Source: Bombus terrestris (taxonomy: Eukaryota; Arthropoda; Insecta; Hymenoptera; Apidae). From it: 64,000 nucleotides of DNA. A model generated the notes under the pieces. That model was given only the letters and a program-made list of their open reading frames with translations, made no database searches and was not told the DNA's origin. Each line of letters starts with the position of its first letter. Position 1 is the first letter of the stretch. Of this stretch, positions 25,000 through 37,800 are shown piece by piece. The stretch covers positions 3,658,001 to 3,722,000 of the forward strand of contig NC_063286.1 of the NCBI RefSeq assembly GCF_910591885.1, written 5' to 3'. A program made the position numbers and the translations under genes.

Positions 25000-26558
25000 G
25001 TTACCAATATAGACAAATTAAAAATAATTTCTACTATTATTTCCATTATTTTTGTCTTTCTTATTTCCTTATTTATTTCTACCGTGTTCCGCAAGTGTAT
25101 GCATCGACGACAGACGCTTGAAACGAGCCCTAATGTTACGAAAAAGAGTCATGGAAATTGGTAGTGGGGGAAAAGTTAATGAAATCCAAGGTAGGAAGAG
25201 AAACACGTTGACACGTATCAAACCGATGACAACGATCAACGATTTGGATTTGAGAGGAAAACGGGGTGGTAGTGAGAAGCGGGGAAGGTTAATTTTACGC
25301 GACGCTATGGAAATCCGAGTCGATACGTCAAATCCTCTCTGCACGGAATACACGCGAACTCGTATAATACCGCGGTTACACGAGGCCGTCTCTCGTTTTT
25401 GTTCCTCTTATTCTGTCTACGTCGTCCGCTGTACGCTTCCATTTAACAGCTAGCAGTAGCGGTGCACTGACTCGAAAGTCTGGGAATCGAAACCGCACGG
25501 ATTCCCCGGCGGCGAGCCGCCTACCCGACTAGACAAGGACCGAGAAAATAGCGAAATTTTTACCGAGATGCAGAGAGAGTGTGACTAAAGCACGCGTCGT
25601 TGATGCTGGAAAAGAGATATGGGCATGCACACGCGCAGGGGAAAAGACGAAATACGAATACATACGTATATAGGTAATAATACGCTATACACTATATAAT
25701 ATTTATAGCGTAAAACAGCCGAGAAACGAGAACGACATTTTCTCGATTCGAGATACGTCAAAAGTTCCCAATGATTGATTTAACATTATGTATACAACTT
25801 ATAAACGCGAGAATTCTTATTGGTAATTGCTATCGATGATTCTTATTGGCGAATGCCAATGATTCGTAGGCAACGATACCACGACGACGATCGTCGTTAG
25901 TTTTTCTCTGTAGCGATTCCCCTGGCGTGCGCGGCGTGACTTTTTCCTTGTTGAAACGAGAAATAATCGACAAGACGGCCGTCAAACGTTTCCGACGTTC
26001 CGTCCAACGGATAGAAGAGATGGATTGCATGCTAACCTGAAAGTCTAGCGAGGAATCGAAGCATACCAGCGGCGGAAGACCAGCAATGAGCCGCGGTTCC
26101 AGCGACTAGAATTCCACCAGCGATCGGCATTTGTGTTTTCCTCCTCTTTCCCCAATTGTCCTGGCAATGTGTGTATGTGTGTACGTAGTCGGTTTGGCCT
26201 CTCGTGTCTGCGCGTTCCTCTTCGGCCGTATGCCAGAAAAAGAGAGGTAGGAGAATCGCACGAAAGAGCGAGAAGGACGGAGTGTAGCCAAGGGTGACGC
26301 GGAGTCCTAGCCTAACCTAACCTCTCTTCCTCCTTTGGTGTAAAGGGATATACAGGCACGCACCGGATGAAATGCAAGATCCTCTTTCGACGGGGCCAAG
26401 CACGAGACAACCGGTCGCGCACTGTTTTTTCAGTTCATGGCACACACTGTTCCCATAGCCCGTGATTTTTCCTCGGATGTTTGACACTCCCGTTTCGGCT
26501 GGACAGCAGCCGGTTTCGTTTCGTTTTTCGTTTACGTGTCGGTAGCGTGTGTGCGCGC

Positions 26559-26590
26559 GTGCCGTGCCGTGCCGTGCCGTGTCGTGTCGC
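26559..26590 (+). repeat. GTGCC/GTGTC pentanucleotide repeat
   Basis: About six tandem five-base units with C/T variation, in a CpG-rich context. Confidence 0.75.
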
Positions 26591-26936
26591 GCCAGTGAAA
26601 ACTCTGCCAGCGCACAGACAGGAATGGTATAGACTCAGACAGAGACGGGATAGATAAATTGGCCTTCAGCGAGAGAGAGGGAGAAAGAAACAGTCCATTA
26701 CGGGGAGAGGGGAGAAGCGCGTACGACGGCGTAAAGTCCGACCACGGCCTCTATGGGATGTGAGAGAAAGAGAGACGGATTCTATCTCGTTCTCTCTCAG
26801 GATACTCCTCTCCGTACACTTCGACACGATGTTGTCACGATTCACGCACTCATTCGTTTCTCGACATTCGAGTGGCAGACGCGTAAAACCCCGCGCGCGC
26901 ACTTCAGGAACTTCTATAAAGGTTCGGAACCAAAAC

Positions 26937-26960
26937 CTGCTGCTGCTGCTGCTGCTGCTG
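26937..26960 (+). repeat. (CTG)8 trinucleotide repeat
   Basis: Eight uninterrupted CTG units. It could read as poly-Leu, poly-Ala or poly-Gln/Ser, but no supported coding frame contains it. Confidence 0.85.
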
Positions 26961-27566
26961 CTCGTTGCTGCGACTCAACCAACGAGACTTGTATGTACGA
27001 CGAATACGCGCGTTTCGCCGTGATCGTACGCTTCGAAACACTGTTACTTAAACCACGAGTCACGGAAACTCTCTCCTCTTTCATCGGCTGTTTTTCAACG
27101 ACGATAACCAACAAACGCGAACATGCGCTATCGTAGCAATGTTAGATGTATCTGTACGATTGTCCCGTCGATGATGGTGGTGTTACTACTCGTTGCTGCT
27201 CCTGTTAGATATGTCATCGTGACCGCGGTGAGAATCGCGATGATATTCGCGGTGTTCGTGGGCCCTGACGGGCCCTCGCGGTTCTATTGGCAACGACACT
27301 GCACTGTCAGACACAGACTACGATAGAACAGCCGAACGACTACTGACTCCTCCACTCGCAAGCCACCAGCAACGTTGCCACATCACTCCCGAGTCTCAAT
27401 CGGACAAGTCTTCGGCCACCGACGTACAGGTACTGCGATCACTGCGTTCTTGGTGCTGGCGCGCGACCGACTGTTCCATTCGATTTGTTCTCTCCTCTTC
27501 TTTCTACCTCGCGATTCTTCCTCGATACACCGTTGTCGTTGCTCTCCTTGTTGTTTATTCTGTTCT

Positions 27567-27599
27567 CTCCTGTCCTATCCTATCCTGTCCTGTCCTGTC
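27567..27599 (+). repeat. TCCTG/TCCTA pentanucleotide repeat
   Basis: Six five-base units in a pyrimidine-rich stretch. Confidence 0.75.
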
Positions 27600-27730
27600 T
27601 TACTCGTTTTGTTTCGTTCCTTTCTATTCTCTGTACACGTCGAAATCGTATCCGCTGAATCAAGTCGTTTTTCGCCTTGCCACGACTTGTCACCGACTCT
27701 CCAAGCCTTTTACAGTGCGTTCACTCTTAC

Positions 27731-27890
27731 GTGGTTCTCTCGAACCCGGCGTGTTGTGTCGCGACGACGAGGGTCACACTCGGCAACTGATCGCTGGCTA
27801 TTGTCGCTACTATCGACTGCGGATTCAGTCGGTGCATCGAAATCCACAGAAACACTGTGATCCGAACGAGCACACAGCACCGAACTAACT
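27731..27890 (-). other. Candidate first exon (5' UTR) of a leftward transcript
   Basis: It runs from the Inr adenine at 27,890 to a possible donor CAC|GTAAGA whose first intron base is 27,730. The exon would be 160 nt and contains no convincing start codon. No downstream coding exon was identified, so this remains a model. Confidence 0.35.
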
Positions 27891-27892
27891 GA
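27858..27892 (-). promoter_or_regulatory. TATA-less Inr + DPE core promoter
   Basis: On the minus strand TCAGTT has its A (+1) at 27,890. GGATCA lies at exactly +28 to +33 (27,863-27,858), matching five of six positions of the arthropod DPE consensus, and +24 is the preferred G. No TATA box is present. The Inr-DPE spacing is the strict one known from Drosophila promoters. Confidence 0.5.
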
Positions 27893-30800
27893 CCACATCT
27901 GCTGCCGATTTGCTGGCAGCTCTGTTAACTACAGCGCACGGCCGGCCAGTCTGCCTCTGCCAGCCAGTATGCTCCTTCGCTTTCTTACTCTCACCTACCA
28001 ACAGTCTACCAGCCTTCTCGAATAGGCCGAGCCTACCTCTCTCGTGTATTCTCCTTCCCTTCCCTATCCCCTGCTCAACCGCTTTCCTTCTCCTTTCCTC
28101 TTGCCCTTCCCGCTACTCGCCTCTCATTCACTCGCTTGCTTGCTTTCTCCATCCTTTTCCCACCGTCGACTCTCGCTTCCACCTACTACCTTCCTATCCC
28201 GTTCTTCGTTCAATTCTTCGTCTCTCGCTCTCCATCGAATGAATGGTTTTAGTTCGGGAGGGCGACCGTACCGGAAACAACCGATTGCATCCGGAAATCA
28301 CCGAGCCTGTACTTCCCGCATTAGAGCGCTTCTTGAATAAAATTCTATTCTTTCCTCCTTTCTTTCCTCACCGTTTGATATCTTCACCGCGTAACTTCCT
28401 TCCGAATTCGTCATTCTCATACGTACATATCCGGGGAAAAACAGTTGATAATATAACTCGCTTATCCACCGTTTTCCTTACAGCGAAATCATCTATGACA
28501 CTACTGCGACTCACCTTTCTCCGTATGGGATGTAATCCGTTGTACAGGATCGCGTTCCACGAACCTTTTCGTGTAACTTTTCGTGCGTGAAATTGTAATA
28601 CGTTTTGACGCGTGCGTTTCGTTTCTAATACACGCGCTTCTGCGCGTGTTTTCCTTCGTCGCTTCCTCTCTTTTCCACATTCCCTTCCTTCGTTCGATCG
28701 ACACCGCTTCTCTTCACGGAGTGTCCCGTAACGGTAGTTAAATTGTGTATCAGTCGCTCGTATGAACGCATTTGCATCATTGTATTATTTATGCAAATAC
28801 TCTTTCTATTACAATGGAGTCACACATTTTAACTTATCGTGTCCCAATTTTCTCGTAAAGTCTACAGCCATAGTTCTACTTTCTACGAGAGTCCTATTCG
28901 AATTTCAATTTTATAAAATTTTAATTTTTTCAACGGCTATACAAAATAATTTTTATGGACAACAATAATATGTATTTATTACAAAATGGTTATCGCGTGA
29001 TTTCTTCGTGTAGAAATTTCGCGACTGCAGAGCACGCGTGCAGGAATACAAAAATCGTGAACGGATTGCATGTTCCATATTTCGTGTAACTGGAGCAGTA
29101 TTTTAGGCCGAAAATTGGCGCCGATTAAAAGAACTGCAGCGTCTGGTGAACTAAATTATGCAAGAAAAATATACCGAATCTCTTCGGCAAGATACGTCAG
29201 TGAAGGAAATGCTGCCGCTACGATTGCCATTCTGTTCGCATTTTTTAAACATTTCTTTAAGATCCGCTCGAGCATGGAATGTTGAAAGCAGGCGTAATTC
29301 GTGGATACAGTTATGACGGTTCAAATTAAACATCTTGATCTAACATCTTTCCTGTTTGGTCGTACAACTTTCTGTGAAGAAAGTTTCCTTTGCAATTAAA
29401 ATATTTTATAGTACAACTAATCAAATAATACAGAAAATAGTAATAATATAATTTGATAGTAACAAATGATGATCATCATGAAATATGTACAACTTTCTAT
29501 GTTTGACGACAAACTCTAGCATTTATTTACATAGAACGATGATATCGTTTCCTGTTTTATCTGCCCTTCTCATCAGATTTCTCAGTTGGTTGTATTAATT
29601 TTAATTTATGTAGCTATACAAATCTCGCATTCCATTGTGCAAGCTAGTACATAAGATAATAAGATACGGCAATTCATAAAGTCCAAAGAGACACATTGAA
29701 CGATAATAGGAATTATGTTTTAATATATGTATTGTGTGTATATGGAGCGACATCTAACAACGATATGTGCACAACTGCGGCAAGAGAGTTCAGTCATTAA
29801 ACGCGATGTGGCGCTTTCTTCTTCTTTTAATCCACGGTACGTAATAAACAAATTTTCAGGAAAAAGAATTAATATATGTATATAATGTACTGTTAATTAC
29901 TAGAAAGCATTCTTCTATAGCTTCGAATATATCTAATTGCTTATTGTATTCTAACAATAAAAAGATGATTATTAAAACTCTTAGTTGCTTGAAATTCAAC
30001 AGCCTTTTCTTATAATTTCCATGACAAATTTCATCATTTTGTAAAATTCAATTGAATAATAAATTTGTAAGGAAGTGGATTGTTAGTTTTATTTCTATTT
30101 CAGAATTTTTAAAAATATCTTTATACCATAAGATTAAACCTCCACTTTCCAAACGTTATGGAAAGAAAAATGGAAACGATGAGAAACAATAGGCCGCAGG
30201 GGCAGGTTCTTTGAGATTGCGTTCGCATAAACGACATCTGAAATATATTTAAAAATAGTGCGAGACTATTGAAGCATTTCGCCCCAGCTGGCCTCTCGCC
30301 TCAGTCAGGGAACATCTGCGGAGCAATCTCGATCCTTGCGTCATTATTCTTTGTGACCGCGCACCATCGATTCACAGGTTTCCTCAACCATGGAAATTAA
30401 TCAACCTTAGACCATGATCAGAACTGATAGATAATGGGAAAACGTGACGTTCGTCGCGGCAAGATTCACCGATCGAGAAACTCGATTCTATCGTCTGCTC
30501 TGTTTTCTTTCTTTTCTTCATTCTCATCTTCCTTCTCTTATTCATTTCTTTCTTTCTTTCTTTCTTTTTTCCCTTCTTTTGGATCGGCGATTCAATCGAA
30601 GAATTGTTCGATGAAGCGATTTGTCGGCACGCGGTTAAAGGGAACTTTATCGTTCAGCGGTCGCGAAAATAGCGAGACGGGAATGTTCGCCGATCGAATT
30701 TCGCCAGTCCAGGTGCTGAGGAACGGGGTAGTGTATGCACGCGATACAATCAATTATCGATTAGGAAAGTGCAGTTTTCAGCGTAAACGATTCCTGATTA

Positions 30801-31045
30801 CGAGCTTTTCCTACATAAATGTTACTGGACGAAGCAACTGTTACGTGCACGGTGAATCAATAATATGCGTATCGATCATTTATTCTCTATTCTCCTATTC
30901 TAAAAACGTTCCACGCGCACGGAAACCAAACCTTTCTGCGGCCAACGACGGTACTCGGTGCTTTTAATGCACCGTTGATTCTATCATTTCATAATTATAA
31001 GCTGTTTTATACATAAAATAACTTTGTACATTTGCCTTGAATTTA
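27893..31045. other. Spacer upstream of the minus-strand promoter
   Basis: 27,930-28,240 is pyrimidine-rich; 30,490-30,590 is a TTTC/TTCT tract that inflates a 177-codon open frame at 30,434. The remainder is AT-rich. No gene is supported. Confidence 0.4.
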
Positions 31046-31126
31046 TTGGGTTGGCAACTAAGTGATTGCGGATTTTATCAATACCACCTAATGACAAAAT
31101 CCGCAATCACTTAGTTGCCAACCTAA
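31046..31126. mobile_element. MADE1-like mariner MITE, copy 9
   Basis: 81 bp, TTGGGTTGG ... CCAACCTAA, TA on the left flank. The arms are almost perfectly complementary, with ATCAATACCACCTAATGA as centre. Confidence 0.9.
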
Positions 31127-31424
31127 CATTTATCCTTTCAATGCAGTCTTTGACGTAGAGTATTGTACACTAAAACGTTCTAAAGTTTTATTTGCTTATT
31201 CAAGTACTATTTATTCAATTATAATTTTTGAATTTTCATCGATAGGTTTATTCGAATCACAGGTAAAAATTCATTCCTCGGAATCATTTTTAAAGAAATA
31301 TTTGGTCCTAAATATCTCAAAAATCACATAATTCTTACATACTCTGATTCAACTTTTTCCCCGTCCATTAAGTAGCAATAAGTTTCAAAATCGGATTTCT
31401 CCAATAACCATACCGAATGAAATA

Positions 31425-31505
31425 TTAGGTTGGCAACTAAGTGATTGCGGCTTTGGTCATTACCACCTAATGACAAAATCCGCAATCACTTATTTGCCAA
31501 CCTAA
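31425..31505. mobile_element. MADE1-like mariner MITE, copy 10
   Basis: 81 bp with TA on both flanks, TTAGGTTGGCAAC ... GCCAACCTAA. It lies only 300 bp from copy 9 and about 380 bp upstream of the Ir93a start codon. Confidence 0.9.
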
Positions 31506-31888
31506 TACATCCCGCACATATTCTCCTGAAATTTAGGTAAAGAGGAGAATGTTGTTAAATAACCCAATTGTCGAGTAACATTCAACGTCATGAATCGATC
31601 GCCAATGTTCAGGTTAGTAATCCTTGGCAGTCGTCAATTTGAGCGATAAATCGATGGCTAAGGTGGAAGAAACGAGTGTCAGGATATGACATCGACTTCC
31701 ACGTAATGAAAGTGAATTTACGGAAAACAAGGACCACAGTTTGATAGTCGACGGTGTAATATTCATAAGCGGGTGTCGTAGAGAGCGAGCGCAGGCGTCG
31801 TTGTCGTCTTCCACGGTATCCTCCTGTTTGCCTACGCGGAAGACAACGGTTGTTCGTTCATCCGGCACCAAGTCGGTTCTCCTGAGCC

Positions 31889-34800
31889 ATGTCGACCACT
31901 GTGGTAGCAGCGAGTGTGTTCCTGCTTGCCTCGTTCCTCGGTCCTACCATCTCTCTAACACCTATGAACATGTGTAAGTTTTGTCTACGATGGCTTTGGA
32001 AAATTTTCTTTGCAATTTTCTAACGAGTTGAAACGTTCGAACGACGTATGGGTTTCGTGGAGTTGTTTTGAAAGAAGATTCACAAGTTGGTTCGAGATAT
32101 CATATTTTAAAAGGAATATCAGATGAAACTCTCTTACTTTTGTTTTACAAAGCTTTAGAAATTGCCAGTAGATGATTTGAAACTGTTTTGACTTTTTTTA
32201 TTATTACTATTCTTTAGTCGTTTTCATTTCCTTAAAACAATATTCTTGAATGCTATAGTTCGTTACTTTTTAGTGAAATACCGATCCTGCACAGTGTTAT
32301 TCTTAATTATTCTGCTAGAGTTAATTTTTGTCAAATGCAATGTTATGAAATATTAGCGAAAATGAAATATATCGGCTGCACTGGTTAAACATTGATTGGG
32401 TCGCATAAAACTTTGCTTCGTTCTCAATACATCGATAGTAGTTGTACTATTGTTGAATTATTCACGCGATAAACGTTTGACTAATACCTTCCGTATCTCC
32501 TGTGCCAACTCGAACGGTTGGTCCCTGGTCCTTGACATAGAAAGAAGTTCGACGAAAGCTATTACCGATGATTGAGACCGAAAAAGAAACAAAACGACAC
32601 AGATGGCGATATCGTCGCACGATCGTGGCTTCAGATGACACAAACGCGGTGTATCTTTTCGCTCTTTCTTTCCAAACAACGAGGGAAGAAACTTTATTAG
32701 CTTAATGAAACTTTCCCTATATGAAGAATAACGACTTATAGCGTAATAAATGATTATTGCACGATTAGATTCTATCTACTGAAACGAAACCATATGAAGC
32801 AATACAATAATGAATATCAATAGCGAGGTAAATATGTCACGTGAAACGATGACATTATAATATGTACTCTTTTAAAAACAGCTCCTTTCCTTGTATATGT
32901 AAAAATATATGTAGGATATCTTACTACGAATTAATGTAGCTAACTTAATTTTTTTTTTAAATAGCGAATGTGAAAAGTCTTTGAGAGATTTCTTATTTAA
33001 ATTAATTTACACTGTAGTGATCGTTTTATTGTTTTGTACAGTGATAGTAATAGAGGAACCAGATAAGGCGATACTAAGCATCCTGAACGATGCTGTACCT
33101 CAAGCAGAAAAGAATTTTGGTCAAAACATCATCGCCGTCCATATTTCCACAGTCCAAGTGGATCGTTCCAATGTAGACAGCAGTTACGAAAGAGGTTAAG
33201 AAGCAAAATATGTCGTGCAGTTTTCACAGCTTTCACGACCACAGTTCTAATCGATAGCGATCTCTGTATGTTGTAATGAGCGATTTCAAAGCTTAATTGC
33301 TAATTTTATCGCAAATATTCATATAAGGAATTTAACGAAAATTCCAATTTGCTTCAGAATAGATTTATCCCTTAACATTGCAAACTTCATTGTTCCAGAC
33401 ATAGGATATTTCACGATAAAAATTTCTTATCGTTAGTTTAATCTATAGCTAATTTTCATACAGTTTACAAGTAGCTTACAAAATTTATCGCTCTTCAATG
33501 CTTTAAAATTAACAATATTAATACTCCACGATAAGAATTGTTTTCTTGAAAGAAAATAAGAAACGATGGAACATAATTTTATTTGTGACTAATTCTCATA
33601 CACTTCGCATCCTTTTGATCGATCTATCGATGATAGCTGTGCAACATCGACGAGCTTCTCCGACATGATCGCGCTTCATTCTTATTTTCGTTTCGTTAAA
33701 ATCAACTTGCAGTATGTGCTGCCTTATTTAAGGGAATCAGTATCATACTCGACATGACCTGGACTGGTTGGGATCGCCTACGAAACTTGGCCGACGAGAA
33801 CGGAATAATATACAAACGGGGCGATAGCAATATAAACCCGTACATCCAAGCAATCGACGATCTTTTGATGTTGAAAAACGCCACGGACGTGAGCCTGATC
33901 TTCGAAGATGAAAGAGGTACCTTCATATCAACCTTCGATCGTTCATTCCGCGGTTTTCAACTCGTGTCAGATGTTTGAAAACTGATTCATACCCTTTTGC
34001 AGAGTTGAATCAGAGTCTCTACTATTTAATTGGGAATTCGATCATAAGGCTGGTGGTGATCGACGAGTTCACGGAGAAAACAGTGTCAAAGATCAAGACC
34101 ATGAGACCATCGCCATCTTATTACGCGATCTACGCGAGCACAGCTAAGATGGAGGATTTCTTCAGAACGGTGATTCCTAGAAATTCTTTTAACCTGTTAA
34201 TCGAATTTTTAGTAGTTTTAATCCAATCTACTAATTGTTATTGTTTTGTTTTTCGTATACTTGTAAGGATTAAAACCGGGCCACATAAAATCGAATTAAG
34301 ATTTTAAAAATTGATCAGACAAGGAATGAGCAGGTTAACAGGTTGAACAATTAGGTATAAAAATTTAGCTTGTGAACTTACTTTAGTTCTAAAATTTAGG
34401 CCATACAAGGAGGACTGGTTACTAGAAATGGAGTATGGAACTTGGTGTTCACTGACAATAATTATGAGACCTTTAAATATATCAATGGGGAGCACAAGTT
34501 GGATGTTTCAATCACTATTCTATCGATGAAGAAGGATATTTGCTGCAGACTAATCGGTGAATCGGATTGCAGTTGTCCCTCTGATATTCAAGTATCTAGA
34601 AATTTCTTATCGTGTAGAATATTTCTCGAGTCAAACGATTCACGTGTTCTTTTCGTACCTTCCCATGTTTCTAGGTATTTTCACATTACTTTAAAAGATT
34701 AGTGGGTTTAATAGTGAGTTTAATGAGCGACCTGCAAGCGTCTGGCATCAGCGTGGAACCGAAAATTGGCCGATGTCCTTCGCCAAACACGAGTCCAGCT

Positions 34801-37800
34801 TCGAATCTCACGTCCGAGGCATTTAACAATAATATACTAGCGGTAAGTTGAATTTCAGTTGTTCGATGATTCTCCAGAGGAACTGAAGCTTGACAGAAAA
34901 ATGTTGTGATAGAAATTAGGAAGCAACGACACGTTTGAGTACTGGTCAGAGAAAGGAATGATCACTTACAAAGCCGAAATTCAGTTGGAGGAGTTTAATG
35001 GGATTTTGGAGCCGCTGGCCATTTGGACGAGACATGGTAAAATCAAAGAAGCTAAGAAAAACAAGATAAAGCCCGCTAGAAGATTCTTCCGAATCGGAAC
35101 TGCTCCTGTAATTGACACTCATTACCATGTTTGCATCACGATAATTTTGACAACGTTAATTAATGCAAGTATTAAAATTGCATTAGTCAGTGCCTTGGAC
35201 CGTCCCCAGATTGGATCCAGTAACTGGAAAGATCATGAAGGATGAGAATGGAAATGATATGTGGGATGGATATTGCGTGGATTTCATAAAGAAATTATCC
35301 GAGGAGATGGAATTCGATTATGATCTCGTTGTACCGCAGGATCATCAATTTGGGAAGAAGTTATCTAATGGACAATGGGATGGCTTGATTGGTGACCTTG
35401 CTAAAGGGGTAAGAAGTATGCAAAAAGGATGTTAAACTCTGTTGAGGTACTTGTATACTAAACTTGATGGTGCCTGTAATTCTGCAACCACTTAATCTTG
35501 TTTGTAGAAAATGTTATCTGTTTAAACCTTTCTAATGATACAAACTATGTGATTCCTCTTGGTGAAATTTGATTTTACTGTTTATTATTCAACAAACTTA
35601 TCGTTAGAAACTTCTGTTCTTACTACAGACATTTATTTTGTTTTCCAGGAAACAGATATGGTAGTTGCAGCATTGACGATGACTTCAGAACGTGAGGAAG
35701 TGATCGATTTCGTCGCCCCATACTTTGAACAATCTGGCATATTAATTGGTAAAAAGTTTCTATTTAAAACATTACTATGTTACACTATACTATTTTGTGT
35801 TATGTATAGACACTATGTACTATACTATCACGTTTACTATTATTATACTTAAACTCACATTATGTTTTCAATCTATATAAATACGTTTTATGTTATGTAA
35901 TAATTTTTCGTTCCAAGTGATGAGGAAACCTGTGCGCAAGCCGTCTCTCTTCAAATTCATGACAGTACTGAAAGTCGAGGTATGGTTAAGCATCGTCGGG
36001 GCATTAACATTAACTGGCATCATGATTTGGATACTCGACAAGTATTCTCCATACAGTGCCAGAAATAATAAACAACTCTATCCATATCCTTGTCGGTAAG
36101 CAAGGCTAGTTTCGAAGATTCATTAAGGGACACTTAGATTTAGATTTCGGCAAATTGCCCTTAATGATTCTTATATTTTATGTTGTTATAATACGTCAAT
36201 ACGTCTCGTTAACATAAAGAAATTATTTCCTGAAAGATAGTGCTTCAATAGGATCAATGTCCTATGTTTAGGGAATTCACGTTGAAAGAGAGTTTCTGGT
36301 TCGCTTTGACATCTTTTACACCCCAGGGTGGCGGCGAAGCTCCTAAGGCATTATCGAGCAGAACATTAGTGGCCGCTTACTGGCTGTTTGTTGTCCTAAT
36401 GCTCGCCACGTTCACCGCCAATTTGGCTGCTTTCCTTACCGTGGAAAGAATGCAGGTGCATAAATTTTACAAATGGATTTAGAAATTTTTGTACATGTTT
36501 TAGAAGATGATAGTTAAATAAGCATTTTGTTCCAGTCTCCTGTGCAATCTTTGGAGCAATTAGCGAGGCAGTCAAGAATCAATTACACCGTGGTGGCTAA
36601 TTCTGGGGTACATCAGTACTTCATGAATATGAAGAATGCAGAGGATAAGTTGTACATGTGAGTCTGAACTTTGGATCCCTGTGTTGCAAATTCTCAACTA
36701 AATGGCGATCGATTGATATAGGGAACCTTGGACGAGATTAACGTTCAAGGTGGAGGTAAATTAAATATATCGAGTGTTAGTATGGTTTGTTTGTTTATTT
36801 GCACTTTTTAGTATACAGCCAACAAAAGCTTTGTCTCGTCCTTATATATTGACTTTCCGTCCCCGGGTTTATCATTGTTTATTATGGTCTCTCGTGACTG
36901 TATTGACTCTGGTATTGTCAGCTGTTTACCCTACACCTGACCCATCGGGCACTTAAGGTATTTTTAGCCTCTTAATGAGGTCCGCATTGTAAGATTTACA
37001 GCTCGGGGAGGCAGGTAATTCGGAATTTTCCAAACAAGTTAGGTGTATTGTTCGAGTCATAAACAGACGGCCACTCGAAATCCCAAACGTACCGCCTCCT
37101 TTAAACGGGCACGTTCAAAAGTTGCCTATAATGATGAAGTGTTTAATTGCGTATATTCGAAAAAGATGTAAATTTAGCAGAATGCAATTGTGCACAAACT
37201 ATCTTATCTTCTATTGCTATTGTTGTCTATTTCTTGTACTCCGTATGTTCTGGTTCGTTCTATTTCTAGAGTTTCTGATTTCCTCGAGTAGACCGTCTCT
37301 TGTACATTTACAGGTATCAATTTCAATGTTGATCTTCTTTAAGGTCCAATCCAATATTGTAAGGTGTTTCAAATACTAGTTAGATTTTATTGCTTTCCCT
37401 TGAGATAAAGTACTAAGTTGAGTGCTAAATTTTGTGAATCCCATGTGCAGTCGCTTTAAATTAACGTTCAAGTCGATGACTTCTGTATATATTTTAGGCA
37501 ATTCGGATAGCAGTCATCCAATCGTTGCTAATAAATTCACCGCTGGAGTCCACTGCCCGGCAAGTGTCGTTGGGCACCTTGGTTCTGAGCTCAGGTAGTT
37601 GTTCTGCTTTGGCACGTGTTTCTTGGCGCCAGATTATCCATGGAAGACGAGATTAGAGGCGTCTTTCTGTTTCTTCCTATTCTTCCCAGTCAATTGAACG
37701 CAGTTGATTGGAGTTTATACCTACTGAGGTTTGTAGCCATCCTGGCTCATTGTGTCGATATTTAGTCGTTATTGGATTGTTCCTAGGTCTGCTTCTTGGT

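Larger units (their letters stand above)
25000..27730. other. Large GC/CpG-rich block, probable regulatory or 5' transcribed region
   Basis: Long CpG-rich stretch lying downstream (leftward) of the minus-strand promoter at 27,890. It contains several simple repeats, and open frames occur on both strands at once. No protein domain is visible. Confidence 0.4.

Noticed and set aside
26666..27326. Overlapping frames on both strands across the CpG block, including poly-Leu/poly-Ala from (CTG)8
   Set aside because: Several frames open at once on both strands is the signature of composition, not coding; no homology recognised.
30434..30967. 177-codon plus-strand open frame
   Set aside because: The middle is a TTTC/TTCT pyrimidine tract giving Ser/Phe runs; the rest has no protein-like pattern.
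34592..34702. Reading Ir93a exon 5 straight through to a stop at about 34,702
   Set aside because: An 83-bp GT-AG intron (34,592-34,674) restores a continuous receptor frame with residues expected at that point.
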